From the NCBI GenBank assembly GCA_002286855.1, contig NRSV01000076.1, positions 4,945-68,944 on the forward strand: 64,000 nt of DNA, given 5' to 3'. The translations under genes were made by a program, and so were the position numbers. This document shows, one piece after another, positions 43,701 through 53,682 of the stretch (position 1 is its first letter; each line of letters opens with the position of its first letter). This DNA comes from Bipolaris cookei. Its lineage: Eukaryota > Ascomycota > Dothideomycetes > Pleosporales > Pleosporaceae. A model generated the notes under the pieces. The model was not told where the DNA came from, ran no database searches, and saw nothing but the letters and a program-made list of their open reading frames with translations.

Positions 43701-44066
43701 CTCGACCTCAAAGGCGTCAACGCCGTTAAAGAGGCAGCAATCGGCACGCTTACCAGCACACTGGCTGAGAAGCCGGCTGTACTTGAAGAACACGGCGGCG
43801 CGCTCATTTCGCGTCTTTTTGCCAACGCTATTGTTGTCAAAGATGGTAAGACGGATCCGCCGCCGCCGCCGAGCGTGAGGGTAGCGGCGCTCAAGTGTTT
43901 GTTTCTTGTGGCGGATAAGTTCGAAGAAGATACTTTAGTCAAGTATCGGAGGGAGGTGGTTAGGAGGTTGGTTGCTGCCCTGGACGATGGCAAGAGAGAG
44001 GTTAGGACTGCGGCGGTGAAATGTAGGGCGAAGTGGTTATTGGCTGATGAGCCGGACGATGAGTAG
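40708..44066 (+). CDS. MMS19: MMS19, cytosolic iron-sulfur assembly targeting protein
   Basis: Four exons: 40708-40789, 40856-40945, 40994-41056 and 41227-44066, 1024 aa. All four join in phase and pass through a conserved N-terminal stretch (NLLCDFTLSRTEDNEGLGSC). The protein is an all-helical HEAT-repeat array, the N-terminal MMS19 block being clear (ISYFDGEKDPRNLMVVFSIL, DLFDAVFNYFPITFRPPPDD) and the C-terminal HEAT block ending in DGKREVRTAAVKCRAKWLL. MMS19 is the targeting subunit of the CIA complex that passes Fe-S clusters to DNA polymerases, XPD/Rad3 and other nuclear enzymes. The short first exons are typical of fungal MMS19 genes. Confidence 0.92.
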
Positions 44067-44308
44067 GATTATGCTGTAGTGTTGATAGAGTGTTTCTTTT
44101 TCGTAACAATTCACGACCAACTTAACGACTAATTATGAGACGTGTATGATTTTTGATTAAACTTTTCATTTTGTTTTTCTTTCCAGGGGCGCAAGTGTGC
44201 ATACGACTCAAATGGTATAGTCTCGCTCAACATTTTTCAACGCCAGGAATGATTCCGATAAACGCCGCCCATGCAGTAAGTACGTCTTCGTACACTTCTC
44301 TGAATTCT
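44067..44308. other. Convergent 3' flanks, MMS19 / RPF2
   Basis: About 240 bp between convergent stops, T-rich. Nothing else seen. Confidence 0.35.
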
Positions 44309-45353
44309 TTATACTCTCATCTTCTTGGGTGTGTTCTCCTCCACTTCGTTGTCGTCTTCGCTTGCGCTATCCTCGACACCAGCCTCCTCATCGTCATCAT
44401 CCTCATTACGACCACGCTTGAGACCCTTCATCTTCCTTGTCTGCAGGTTGCCAAAGTCCTGCTTGCCGACGTGAACCTTGGCCGTCTTGTCACCCATGGC
44501 ATTCATATCAATGTTCTTCTTGGTGCGTGCCTCTGCGCCCTTGGGTGTCTTCATTGCCTGCTTGAGCATATCCGGGTCAGGGAACATTTCGCGACCGAGG
44601 GTAAAGTCCATGCGGGGGCCCATTTCCTCAACTTCAATACGCGGAAGCTTTTGGCCGGAGCGCTTTGTGCGCAGGAGGTAGAAGCGCAGGTGGATGGGTG
44701 GGCTGGGCATCTCGTCGGTGGGTTCTTCAGCCGAGATGGAGACGAGGTATTGCAAGCCCTCAACGTCAATTTCGTTTGTATCTTGGCCCTTGAAGAAATC
44801 AAGAAATAGGCTCTTGGCTAGTGTATACTTTGTCTGGTTGGGGTCTTCAAAGACGGTGCCGTGGAAACTAATCATGGGCTTGAGACCAATCGAGGGCTTC
44901 TTATTCTTGAATTGCTGCAGTGTGCGGAATGTTTCTGGGTTGATGTAGAGCTCTAGCATGTCGAGCATCTTGTATGAGAAGGTGCGGGCGAGTGTCAGGC
45001 AGTGTGGGCGCTTCTTCGAGTGTAGCGACAGGACGAGGAGCGAGGTATCGTTCTTCTGGGAGAAGAACTCGAGCGACGAGGCATCGTCGAAGGGGTGAAT
45101 GTCGTTCTTCTTAGTGAAGCGCTCGACAAAAGGACGCTTAACAGTGGTAAGATCGGCGACGGCAAGCTTGAGGATTTGCGACGTCTTTTGGCCCGAGACA
45201 AAGAGCGTCGTCTTTGGGTTCTCGTGCTGTTGCGGCTCGCGTTTTTTTATTTCGCGCTTGGCACGGGCATTCTTGGGCTTGCTGGGGAGAATTGTTAGAG
45301 AATAATAATCATTAGGAATCTGCGACTCATTCTACATACGCTTGCTTGAGCAT
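44309..45353 (-). CDS. RPF2: Ribosome biogenesis factor Rpf2 (Brix domain)
   Basis: Two exons: 45353-45340 (only MLKQA) and 45281-44309, 328 aa. The tiny first exon ends in phase 2 and joins to give MLKQAKPKNARAKREIKKRE, the usual basic start of Rpf2. The Brix domain runs from about residue 25 to 235 (TTLFVSGQKTSQILKLAVAD, MISFHGTVFEDPN, RIEVEEMGPRMDFTLGR). The tail is Lys/Asp/Glu-rich (KGLKRGRNEDDDDEE). With Rrs1 it brings 5S RNP (5S rRNA, Rpl5, Rpl11) into pre-60S particles in the nucleolus. Intron: GTATGT donor, CTAAC branch, CAG acceptor. Confidence 0.92.
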
Positions 45354-45653
45354 ATTGGCGGTGTTGTTTGTTCTGCTGCTTGCGGTGCTCGAAATGCTGG
45401 TCTGGAAATCTTGGCGGAAACAAAAAGTTCCAACGATAGCCGGGGCCGGAGAAACAGTTGGGCCGATCGATCTGATAACGCCGCCCATGGTGGGGTGGGC
45501 AGTTCCGCAGTTCGGCGCCCCTCTGACGTGATTTCCTCTGCAGGGCGGCGACTAAATATTATTCAGATTGGCCTCACGGGTATAGACTTGCTTTGTGCTA
45601 TATATCCCGCACTCGGTTCACAGTCTATTCGATCAATCCACATTTATTCTACA
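45354..45653. promoter_or_regulatory. Compact divergent promoter, RPF2 / GRX4
   Basis: 300 bp between start codons. AT-rich TATATA (near 45599) lies upstream of the glutaredoxin start. No specific factor site is claimed. Confidence 0.45.
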
Positions 45654-46532
45654 ATGGCTACCCTGCAAGAGATCGCTGACGAGACGGCATTCCAGTCGAC
45701 CATTTCCGCCCTCTCCACCTCCACACTCGCCGTCATCTACTTCAACGCACCATGGGCGAAGCCATGCGAGCAAATGTCCGTTGTCCTTAAGACACTTGCT
45801 AGCACATACTCGGCCGACGCACCCATATCCTTTTTCTCTATCAACGCCGAAGAATTGCCAGAAGTCTCCGAGACCTACGATGTCACCGCAGTTCCATATA
45901 TCGTCCTACAGAAGGACGGCAAAATCCTAGAGACCGTCTCGGGCTCTGATGCCTCAAAAGTACGAGCAGCAGTCGAAAAGCATGCTGGCACCGGCAGCGG
46001 CCAGTCGAGTCTACCTCCCGCGCAAACCGTCACACGACCCCAAGAGAATGGCGATAGTGCAGGCAAAAATCTTGCGGGCTACACACCAAGCGCACAGGAT
46101 CCCAAGACTGCGCCCGAACAGACTGCAGGCGAGCAACAGACAAGCAAGAAGGAGCTGCACCAAAGACTGTCAGAGCTCGTTAAGGCTGCACCCGTTATGT
46201 TGTTTATGAAGGGCACACCAAGCGCACCCCAATGCGGCTTCAGCCGACAAACGGTTAGCATTCTTCGCGAAAAGGGAATTCGCTATGGATTTTTCAACAT
46301 ATTGGCCGACGACGAAGTCAGGCAGGGTTTGAAGGAGTTTGCTGATTGGCCTACGTTCCCTCAGTTGTGGGCCGACGGTGAGCTTGTAGGTGGTCTCGAT
46401 ATTGTAAGTCTCCTGCTTCTACTGTGGCAAGTTACAATACTCACTAGTAATCCACAGGTCAAAGAGGAGTTTGAGAACGACCCCCAGTTCCTCTCTCAAT
46501 ATGCTGCCAATGCATCCAAAACAGCCGCCTAG
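45654..46532 (+). CDS. GRX4: Monothiol glutaredoxin Grx3/Grx4 type (thioredoxin-Grx fusion)
   Basis: Two exons: 45654-46403 and 46458-46532, 274 aa. I chose the ATG of MATLQEIADETAFQ; the frame is open upstream but lacks family similarity. An N-terminal thioredoxin-like domain with a degraded active site (WAKPC, 34-38) is followed by a linker and a monothiol Grx domain with the CGFS active site at 194-197 and WPTFPQLW. This layout is Grx3/4/PICOT, which binds a bridging [2Fe-2S] cluster with glutathione and serves iron sensing and Fe-S/haem trafficking in the cytosol and nucleus. The 54-nt intron is in frame and free of stops, so retention would add 18 residues. Confidence 0.92.
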   Translation: MATLQEIADETAFQSTISALSTSTLAVIYFNAPWAKPCEQMSVVLKTLASTYSADAPISFFSINAEELPEVSETYDVTAVPYIVLQKDGKILETVSGSDASKVRAAVEKHAGTGSGQSSLPPAQTVTRPQENGDSAGKNLAGYTPSAQDPKTAPEQTAGEQQTSKKELHQRLSELVKAAPVMLFMKGTPSAPQCGFSRQTVSILREKGIRYGFFNILADDEVRQGLKEFADWPTFPQLWADGELVGGLDIVSLLLLLWQVTILTSNPQVKEEFENDPQFLSQYAANASKTAA

Positions 46533-47406
46533 ATTGCAGCATGACGAAGTGGAACTAAAACGACGAGGTTTGATGAATCGCTCACTCCGAGGCGTAGGGC
46601 CATTTGAAGGGACACATATGAAAATATAGGAGACTATTAATGCCCTTAATATGAATGAACCTGAGCGCTAGGACTGATATTGAATGATGGATGGCATGTA
46701 TTGATAATTGAAGGGATGATTAAGAAGTGTAAGGGTTGATTGTTTGGTCAGAGCAGAATACATACAGTACCGACACTAGGCCTAGTCTAGCAACACTTAA
46801 CTGGATGCAATAACAAACGGTGCCGCAGTCACAATGTAACAACTTAGTCTTGTCCAGTAAGCACATACTCATTTCGAGTGGTAATTCCAGGATTCACTGA
46901 CATGCTTCCGCGGTGCGGGTCATGGAGATGCCTACACCGCAGCATACATAGGTACTAGTGTAATTCTGAGCCGAAGCGGTTCCCCGCCCTATCTACTAAG
47001 CTTCGTTGTCACAGCTGCCTTTGTCGCCATACCTTTCCCCATTGTTTCACGTCAAGCTCGGACAATATGCCGGACTCTGAAATACTCCTAGGCTACACCC
47101 ATACAAAATTGCCTATATGTTTGGGAGCATAAGTGTCATGCAGAGATGACATTAGGCCTACCCTGGCCCCCAGCTCCGGACTCCGAGCCCACCGCAAGTC
47201 GCTGCCCTCAGTACTCTGATACCTATTCTCAAAGCTGTTGCGACAGACTAAAAATGAGCCGCATATTCCCCGAGCGGCCTTTCCCCCGTAGCCGTAAGAC
47301 ATGTGATGCTTGCGATACGCCATAATTGCCCTCTACAGTAAAACTTGCATTCCCCAGTCCTCTCCCCCCCCCTCCCCAAAGCCACTTCTTCAGAGTCTCC
47401 CCAAGC
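46533..47406. other. Intergenic
   Basis: About 870 bp; 3' flank of GRX4 and promoter of the FSH1-type hydrolase. A C-rich stretch (about 47355-47380) lies near the latter's start. No gene supported. Confidence 0.4.
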
Positions 47407-48267
47407 ATGATCCCCTCACAATCCGCCTCCAAAATACCCCCGGTAAAACCCGACGACCGATCCTTCCCACGCATCCTCTGTCTCCACGGCGGCGGCGTCA
47501 ATGCCGCGATCTTCGAAGCGCAAGCAAGATGCCTAATCCGCCACCTGCAACACTCGTTCCGCCTCGTATGGGTCGACGCGCCCTTCTTCTGCGACCCGCA
47601 CCCAGACGTCGTCGACGTGTACAGTAGCTACGCGCCCTTCCGGCGGTGGCTGCGGTGGCTACCCTCGCACCCTGAACTCGACGAGGAAACGTGTATTGAG
47701 GAGATTGGCTACGCCATGCGCACCGCCATGCAAGATGACCACCAAGCGGGCGGAACGGGTGAATGGGTTGGCCTCATGGGCTTCAGCCAGGGCGCAAAGC
47801 TATCGGCTAGTTTGCTGCTTGAGCAACAGGCCCGCGAGAACGAAGCAAAGAAGCGTGGTCCTGCAGCGTCAATAACGCCGGGTCCTACTGGCTTTCCAGA
47901 TGTCAAGTGGCGCTTTGGTGTGTTGCTTGCGGGGAGGGCACCGCTGTCCAATCTCAATCCCAAGCTACTAACTAGCAGGACTTTGGTGAGTGCGAGTAAG
48001 ATATCAGAGGGGTTTGAGTTTTGCAAAGAGGTGGATGAAGAGGCGACGCTTAGGGTGCCGACGCTGCATGTGCATGGCTTGGCGGATCCGGGGCTGGAGT
48101 TGCATAGGAAGTTGCTGAATGAGTATTGCGAGAAGGGGACCGCGACGGTGGTGGAGTGGCAGGGCGCGCATCGGATTCCGATCAAGAGTATGGATGTTGA
48201 TCGTGTGGTTGCTGCCATTTACGACTTGGCTGAGAGAGTGGGGGTGAGTGTGCTGAGGACTGTGTGA
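47407..48267 (+). CDS. FSH1-family serine hydrolase
   Basis: One exon, 286 aa. I chose the ATG at 47407 (MIPSQSASKIPP); the frame upstream has no ATG. It opens with the family's strand PRILCLHGGGVNAAIFEAQ, the nucleophile elbow is GFSQG (Ser127), the acid lies in GLADPG (Asp227) and the histidine in WQGAHRIP (His255), so the triad is complete. FSH1 proteins (yeast Fsh1-3, mammalian OVCA2) are cytosolic esterases; several fungal members help release or trim polyketides, but no such cluster is seen here. No signal peptide. Confidence 0.88.
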   Translation: MIPSQSASKIPPVKPDDRSFPRILCLHGGGVNAAIFEAQARCLIRHLQHSFRLVWVDAPFFCDPHPDVVDVYSSYAPFRRWLRWLPSHPELDEETCIEEIGYAMRTAMQDDHQAGGTGEWVGLMGFSQGAKLSASLLLEQQARENEAKKRGPAASITPGPTGFPDVKWRFGVLLAGRAPLSNLNPKLLTSRTLVSASKISEGFEFCKEVDEEATLRVPTLHVHGLADPGLELHRKLLNEYCEKGTATVVEWQGAHRIPIKSMDVDRVVAAIYDLAERVGVSVLRTV

Positions 48268-49798
48268 GAGTGTTGGGTTTGGGGAGGAGAAGATGCACAT
48301 ACGATGATTTCTTGTTTACATAACATTCTTGCTTCTTGCTTTGTGGATTATGGAAAGCGCATCTTGCAACGAAATTAGGAGATACCATATATCAACTGTC
48401 TTCATCCTCGCGTCTTTTCACTCTGTCAATTTTGGACTACGCTTTTTTGTTTCACTAGTATCACATTTCTCATCTTTCCTCCAACGAGATGATCCTAGCG
48501 TATTCAAAGACATCGTCATTTCTTACCGTCAGAAACGTATGTTACAATACCTCAATTTCCAAATAAAGACGCTGTATTTTTACTTGCCCACGCACCCTCC
48601 TCTGAATTATCTCAAACCCTATCAAACACTCCCTGCAATCCAACCCACATACACAAGCCCCAGACTCATCTATCCAACCAATTACCTCGAACCGATAAGC
48701 ACCTCACTATCCCACGTACACTATATACCCAGTACTCTGGATTACCATAGAAGAGGAAGAGAAACAAGACCGGGTATGCACCTCACCCACAACCGGCCCG
48801 GTCCGGTTCGACGCCGACCAGGCGAACCTTGCCGGTTTAACTTAGAACGTTGTTTTAGAGGTTGGGTTTGCTTATCAGGTTGCAGGGATAGAAAGGCATG
48901 GCTAGTTTGACCGTTGGCAGTTGGATGTTGGAAGTTTTAGTTAGCTTGATATGCTGGCAAGGTCATGTTTGATACAAGTCTATTTTCTCTAGAGCTGAAT
49001 CTGTATCGGTTGTTGGAAATATCAGTTGAGACATTTCAAGTTGAACTAAAAGTCGAACTAAAAGTCGGTTGATCGTATCGTCTGATTAATTGGTTCTATA
49101 GTTTTGACGCTTCTCCTCATGTGACCCTAGACTAGACTAGATACTAGACAAAAGGGTGTGAAGAAGTAAGTGCCAAATGACAGCAAGCGGGATTCGATGC
49201 AAAAGAACGGCGCATAGAAGCGGAGAGTGATGGCATCCGTGCATGGTGTAGACTGATGGTCGACTTGATCCAGAGACCTTTTCAATGAAACAAGTATAAG
49301 TATGGATCCCGATGACATGGGGTGATGTATGAATCCCAAAACAATGGTTTTCGTGTATCCACATTGCCGCCAACTACAAGCGACATGCTAGGCTGGTGTC
49401 AAACAAGACAGGTAGAGGATTCCGCAACCACAATGTCAAGGTATTTTTATTTCTACTTACAAATGAGAAATGGAGACATGAGAGCTGTCAGCACTTCCCT
49501 GCTATTGGATCTGCAATATGCCCTTGTTGGCTTATTTTGTAAGCTAAAGGAGGGGTTATCAGACAGGGGAGGCCTTCGCTGGCTAGTCATGGCGAGAGAA
49601 GATGGCACGAGTGCACACTATTAGTTTTCTGTAGGTAATAGCCTGCAAAGCATCTGGGCGGCTGACGGTTGCGATGTACGTTAGGTGGTCGCCTTCCTAA
49701 GGGAACCGGGAGTAGACGAGGCGTGGGCGAAGCGGAGTCGAGTGTTCCGCGTTGAGAAAGTAGCCGTCGCATATCTTCGGCTCCGAGCGCTTCTTGAG
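48268..49798. other. Intergenic region with no supported gene
   Basis: About 1.5 kb. A 193-codon plus-strand frame (48329-48910) has a biased composition and no domain; I do not call it. Short direct repeats (GAACTAAAAGTCG, twice) occur near 49042-49068. No tRNA was found. Confidence 0.4.
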
Positions 49799-51214
49799 AT
49801 GCCGCACATGCCCTATGAAACTTTGGATATAGCCTGCAATGCCGCGGACACTTTTATACCCGCTACGGCGCCTTCTCAGTACGTGGTCTCATCCACACCC
49901 GGTCCAATTGACCTCACACACCCCCAAGGAACAAGCCTGACTGCGAATACTCGAGCCGTCGCCGCATCCATTGCCCGCCCCGCGAACCCCACCCTACGCA
50001 ACCTGCATACAACAGCACGACTCACCATGGGCGAATTCGACCAGTACTCTGCCATGGGAAGCAAGAATGTACCCAATGGCATGCCCTCCGACGGCACGGC
50101 CTGGGGTAGTGAAAAGAGCCCAGCCGCCTTTGATTTGCGTTCGGATGTGCACACGACACCTACCATGTCCATGCTCAGGGCCATTCAGCAATGCACCTTA
50201 CTCGACGATGTCTTCATGGAAGATCCTACTACTCTCTCCCTTGAGCGCTTCATTGCCGACTTGAGTGGAAAAGAAGACGGGCTTCTCGTTCTCTCTGGTA
50301 CCATGGGCAATCAAGTAGCATTCCGGGCACACCTTACCTGCCCTCCACATGCCGTGATTGTCGACCGGCGAGGGCACATTGTCAATTACGAGGCAGGAGG
50401 TGTAGCTACCTTGTCTCAGGCCATGGTCCAGTCTCTCGACGCGACAAACGGCACATACCTCACTTTGGAAGATATTCAAAAGTATGCGACACTCTCAGAT
50501 GACGTGCACGCTTGCCCAACGCGCATGATTTCACTTGAAAACACACTAAACGGCGCCATCATGCCTCTTTCTGAAGTCAAGCGGACATCTGCTTGGGCAC
50601 GCCAACATGGTATCATCATGCATCTGGACGGTGCGCGCTTGTGGGAGGCTGTTGCTGCAGGCGCCGGTTCCCTAAAGGAATATTGTGCCGAGTTCGACAG
50701 CATCAGTCTGTGCATCAGCAAAGGCCTGGGTGCGCCCATTGGAAGCCTGCTTGTTGGTACGAAAGCTTTCATCAAACGCAGCCGCTGGATCCGCAAGTCA
50801 ATTGGCGGAGGGCTGCGCCAGGCTGGTGTGATCGCTGCTCCGATGCGCGTTGCCATTGAAGAGACGTTCCTTGGCGGGAAGCTCGCACAATCGCACAAGA
50901 ACGCGAAGAGGGTTGCGAAGATGTGGACCGACCTAGGAGGCAAGCTACAATACCCGGTAGACACAAACATGGTTTGGTTGGACCTGACGGCCCACCAGAT
51001 CGAACGCAACAGCTTCATCGAGCTAGCGGAAAAGTACGGAGTAAGGACGGGTGGTGGCAGGCTAGTTATCCATTACCAGATTGGAGAAGAGGCGATTGAA
51101 GCGTTGCAAAAAGTCTTTACTGAGATGTTGACGGGCAAAGAGTCGGCCGGCAAGCTGGCCGAAGCCCCGCATGACCCGGAGGATTTGAAGCTGAAGGGCA
51201 AAGGTGTGGAGTAG
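49799..51214 (+). CDS. GLY1: Threonine aldolase (PLP-dependent)
   Basis: One exon, 471 aa from the ATG at 49799. The PLP fold of the beta-eliminating lyase family is plain: DLRSDVHTTPT at the start, GTMGNQVAFRAH, the PLP-contact HLDGARLWEA, and the Schiff-base lysine in SLCISKGLGAPIGS. It cleaves threonine or allo-threonine to glycine and acetaldehyde. The N-terminal 76 residues precede an internal ATG at 50027 (MGEFDQYS) and end in RNLHTTARLT, which resembles a mitochondrial presequence cleavage region; the extreme N-terminus (MPHMPYETLDIACN) is not a typical presequence. The start is therefore unsure: a cytosolic form from 50027 and a longer form are both possible. Confidence 0.85.
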   Translation: MPHMPYETLDIACNAADTFIPATAPSQYVVSSTPGPIDLTHPQGTSLTANTRAVAASIARPANPTLRNLHTTARLTMGEFDQYSAMGSKNVPNGMPSDGTAWGSEKSPAAFDLRSDVHTTPTMSMLRAIQQCTLLDDVFMEDPTTLSLERFIADLSGKEDGLLVLSGTMGNQVAFRAHLTCPPHAVIVDRRGHIVNYEAGGVATLSQAMVQSLDATNGTYLTLEDIQKYATLSDDVHACPTRMISLENTLNGAIMPLSEVKRTSAWARQHGIIMHLDGARLWEAVAAGAGSLKEYCAEFDSISLCISKGLGAPIGSLLVGTKAFIKRSRWIRKSIGGGLRQAGVIAAPMRVAIEETFLGGKLAQSHKNAKRVAKMWTDLGGKLQYPVDTNMVWLDLTAHQIERNSFIELAEKYGVRTGGGRLVIHYQIGEEAIEALQKVFTEMLTGKESAGKLAEAPHDPEDLKLKGKGVE

Positions 51215-51578
51215 ACGGCTTTCCAGCCACAACTATGTATTAGTCATCGGATCCATAGACCAATTAGATCATCGTGCTCAGCCACGCAGCCACACCGATC
51301 TCCAGTACCTGCATGGATAGCTGCCGCGTTATACCGAAATCGCCCAGAATTTGGGTACCGCCAACGCTTCCAAGACTACGCTATTACGTTCGACTTTGAA
51401 CCCCAGACATAGGAGACACAGTCGTTCTGACGTCAACTGAAAGCTCGTCATACTACAGCAGAATATGACACGGCCAAGATGGTAGCTGCAAAATGGTACA
51501 TGAGGCTCTTGGAAAGGCCGCGGCCTCTCATGTCATCCAAAAAACTCGTTCTTTGAATTGTTTAGACTCTTTTTGACA
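51215..51578. other. Intergenic
   Basis: 364 bp between two plus-strand genes. No element recognised. Confidence 0.35.
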
Positions 51579-52676
51579 ATGTATCAGCTCACATGCGTCA
51601 TAGCCTCTGTGCAAAAAAGCTCTCGCCAGACGTCATTCCTCTCCAAAAGATTTGCTAGACCCCGGATGCGGACGACTATTTCTTCAACCCCAGCTCCTTC
51701 ACAATCCTTGTTCTCTTTCTCACCGTATCATTTTTCCACATATACCGCCAAAATGGTACCACCAATAACACAGAATCGCACACTTCTCTCCAACCATCCG
51801 GACAAGGTCCGCATGCTTGTTCTCGAGACAGATGAGACACACCCCGATACTCAGAAAGAGACTGGTTCCTTTGGCGTTGTGCTGGGCGAACTTCTCAAGA
51901 AGGCTGGAGACGAACATGATCCGCAGCTAGGCATTGAAACGGCTATGCAATATGTTGTTGAGCCAGAGGGCGGCGAAATACCAAAACCAGAAGAGATTCA
52001 AGACGACGTACATGCCATCCTGATCACCGGCAGCTGCTGGGACGCACATGGTGATGACCCATGGATTCTGAAACTTATGCAGTTCATCAGAGGTGCGTAA
52101 ACCAGGTTCCCGGGATGACAAGTGAAGTAATAGTTGACAACGACGTTAGATGTCTGGAAAAACCGCCCTGATATCCGCTTCACAGGAATTTGCTTTGGCC
52201 ACCAGATTCTCTGCCGTGCACTAGGATCTACTGTAAAACCAGAGAAGAACGGGGAGTGGGAATTGTCGCACCACCCAATCCAGCTTACGAAAATCGGCCG
52301 CGAACTCTTCAATCTGCCAGAGACCGAGACCAAGATCCATCTTCACCAAATGCACCTGGATCATGTCGTTAATCCTCCTTCACCAGAAACAACAGACTTG
52401 TTACCAAAGGGTACCAAAGTACATGTTTGGGGCACGAGCGATCATACTGGCGTTCAGGGCGTGTATATCCAGAAGAGGTTATTCACTACGCAAGGACATA
52501 TGGAGTTTGATGAGAAACTTGTCAAAAGACAATTGGAGATGAGAGTTGAGAGCGGCAGTGTGAGCAAGGAGGAGGCTAATGAAGCTGCCGAAAGAGCTGA
52601 CTGGATGCATGATGGATTGGTCATAGCCAAGGCTGTGCTGAGGTTCTTCCACGGCGACGACGATCGATATGATTAA
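51579..52676 (+). CDS. Class I glutamine amidotransferase-like protein
   Basis: Two exons: 51579-52092 and 52150-52676 (donor GTGCGT, acceptor TTAG), 346 aa from the first ATG. The GATase core starts at VRMLVLETDE, passes ILITGSCWDAHGDDPW and has the nucleophile elbow TGICFGHQIL, with histidine in TTQGHMEF and downstream helical segments. Proteins of this kind (GMP-synthase-like, without a synthase partner) hydrolyse gamma-glutamyl or similar bonds; the substrate is unknown. The first 58 residues are Arg/Ser/Thr-rich (KRFARPRMRTTISSTP, YHFSTYTAK) and could be a mitochondrial presequence; a second start at 51753 (MVPPITQN) would give a cytosolic form. Confidence 0.82.
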
Positions 52677-53682
52677 CGCAAAGAGCTTGCAATAGCCACG
52701 AATAGTGGCTATAGAAGATTCTGCAAAGACATGATAGTGGCGTTTATAGTTGGAAACTGCAAAGCGCATTAACCAGGTGCGTATCGCATGCTAGTATGGG
52801 AGGAGCTCTGGTCTTTTGGTATAGTCATTGAACCTTTAGCGCAGCACTTTTCCATTAAGTCTCTTGTTTGTGTTGCGTCAGTTTTTCCTCTTCCTCCCAA
52901 CTATTATACATATTCTTCTTGCATGGCACTATGGAAGATATAAAACTCCGAGAATATACCAACATTGGACAAACACGCCGATGCCGCATCGCACTACAAC
53001 TACCAACCATTGAACCGGCATAACTAGACTCCGAGCCCAAAAGCTTGTCTCAACCTTTCAACCCATCATTTCAACGGTATCCAACACCGGGAATAAATCT
53101 TTTCGGCATACTATAGTCCGACCCAGTTCGGAAATAGCAATCGCACTCTGCTATCTCCGGAAGCTGGCTTCCGTCATTGAGCTACAGTGGGCCCACCTGA
53201 CTCGGTCACCTTCATAGACCTAGCCTAGAACTACCTACAGTAGTGTAACAACAGAGCACCGAGTTAGCGTACGCAAGCACAATAAGAGTTGTTAGTACCA
53301 GATGCTAGGGAGCGGCCAAACCCGGCAACCTGCCGTATGTATGGACAAGATGCAGTCAGATAGCGACGCAATCGGTATTGGGCTGGGGAGAGCCAGCAAC
53401 GGTCTGTCAATGCAGCGAGCCATGAGCTGTCCTCCACTTCCCTAGCGCCACCGTTCGATAGGGCGGTTAGCATGCATCAAGTGTGGAGTTGGTCCACATA
53501 ATGTACCCAGCATTCGTATCCAACCTCTGATTCTCCCCTCTCTCCCCACCTCAATAACTGTTTTGCCGTCTCCTCAATGTTACACTTGACACGCTGCGCC
53601 ATACTTGCCTCACCTTCTGCGAACTTGAAGATACAATCATTGTAGTTTATCCTGGCTGGAGAAAAGAAAAGGCGCTGCTGAT
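52677..53682. other. Intergenic
   Basis: About 1 kb; promoter of the MFS gene and 3' flank of the amidotransferase gene. No gene supported. Confidence 0.4.

Noticed and set aside
48790..48850. GGTTCGA within a GC-rich segment resembling a tRNA T-arm
   Set aside because: No D-arm, anticodon stem or acceptor stem could be matched around it.
48329..48910. A 193-codon plus-strand open frame
   Set aside because: Biased composition, no domain, no signal peptide that fits, and lies in AT-rich spacer.
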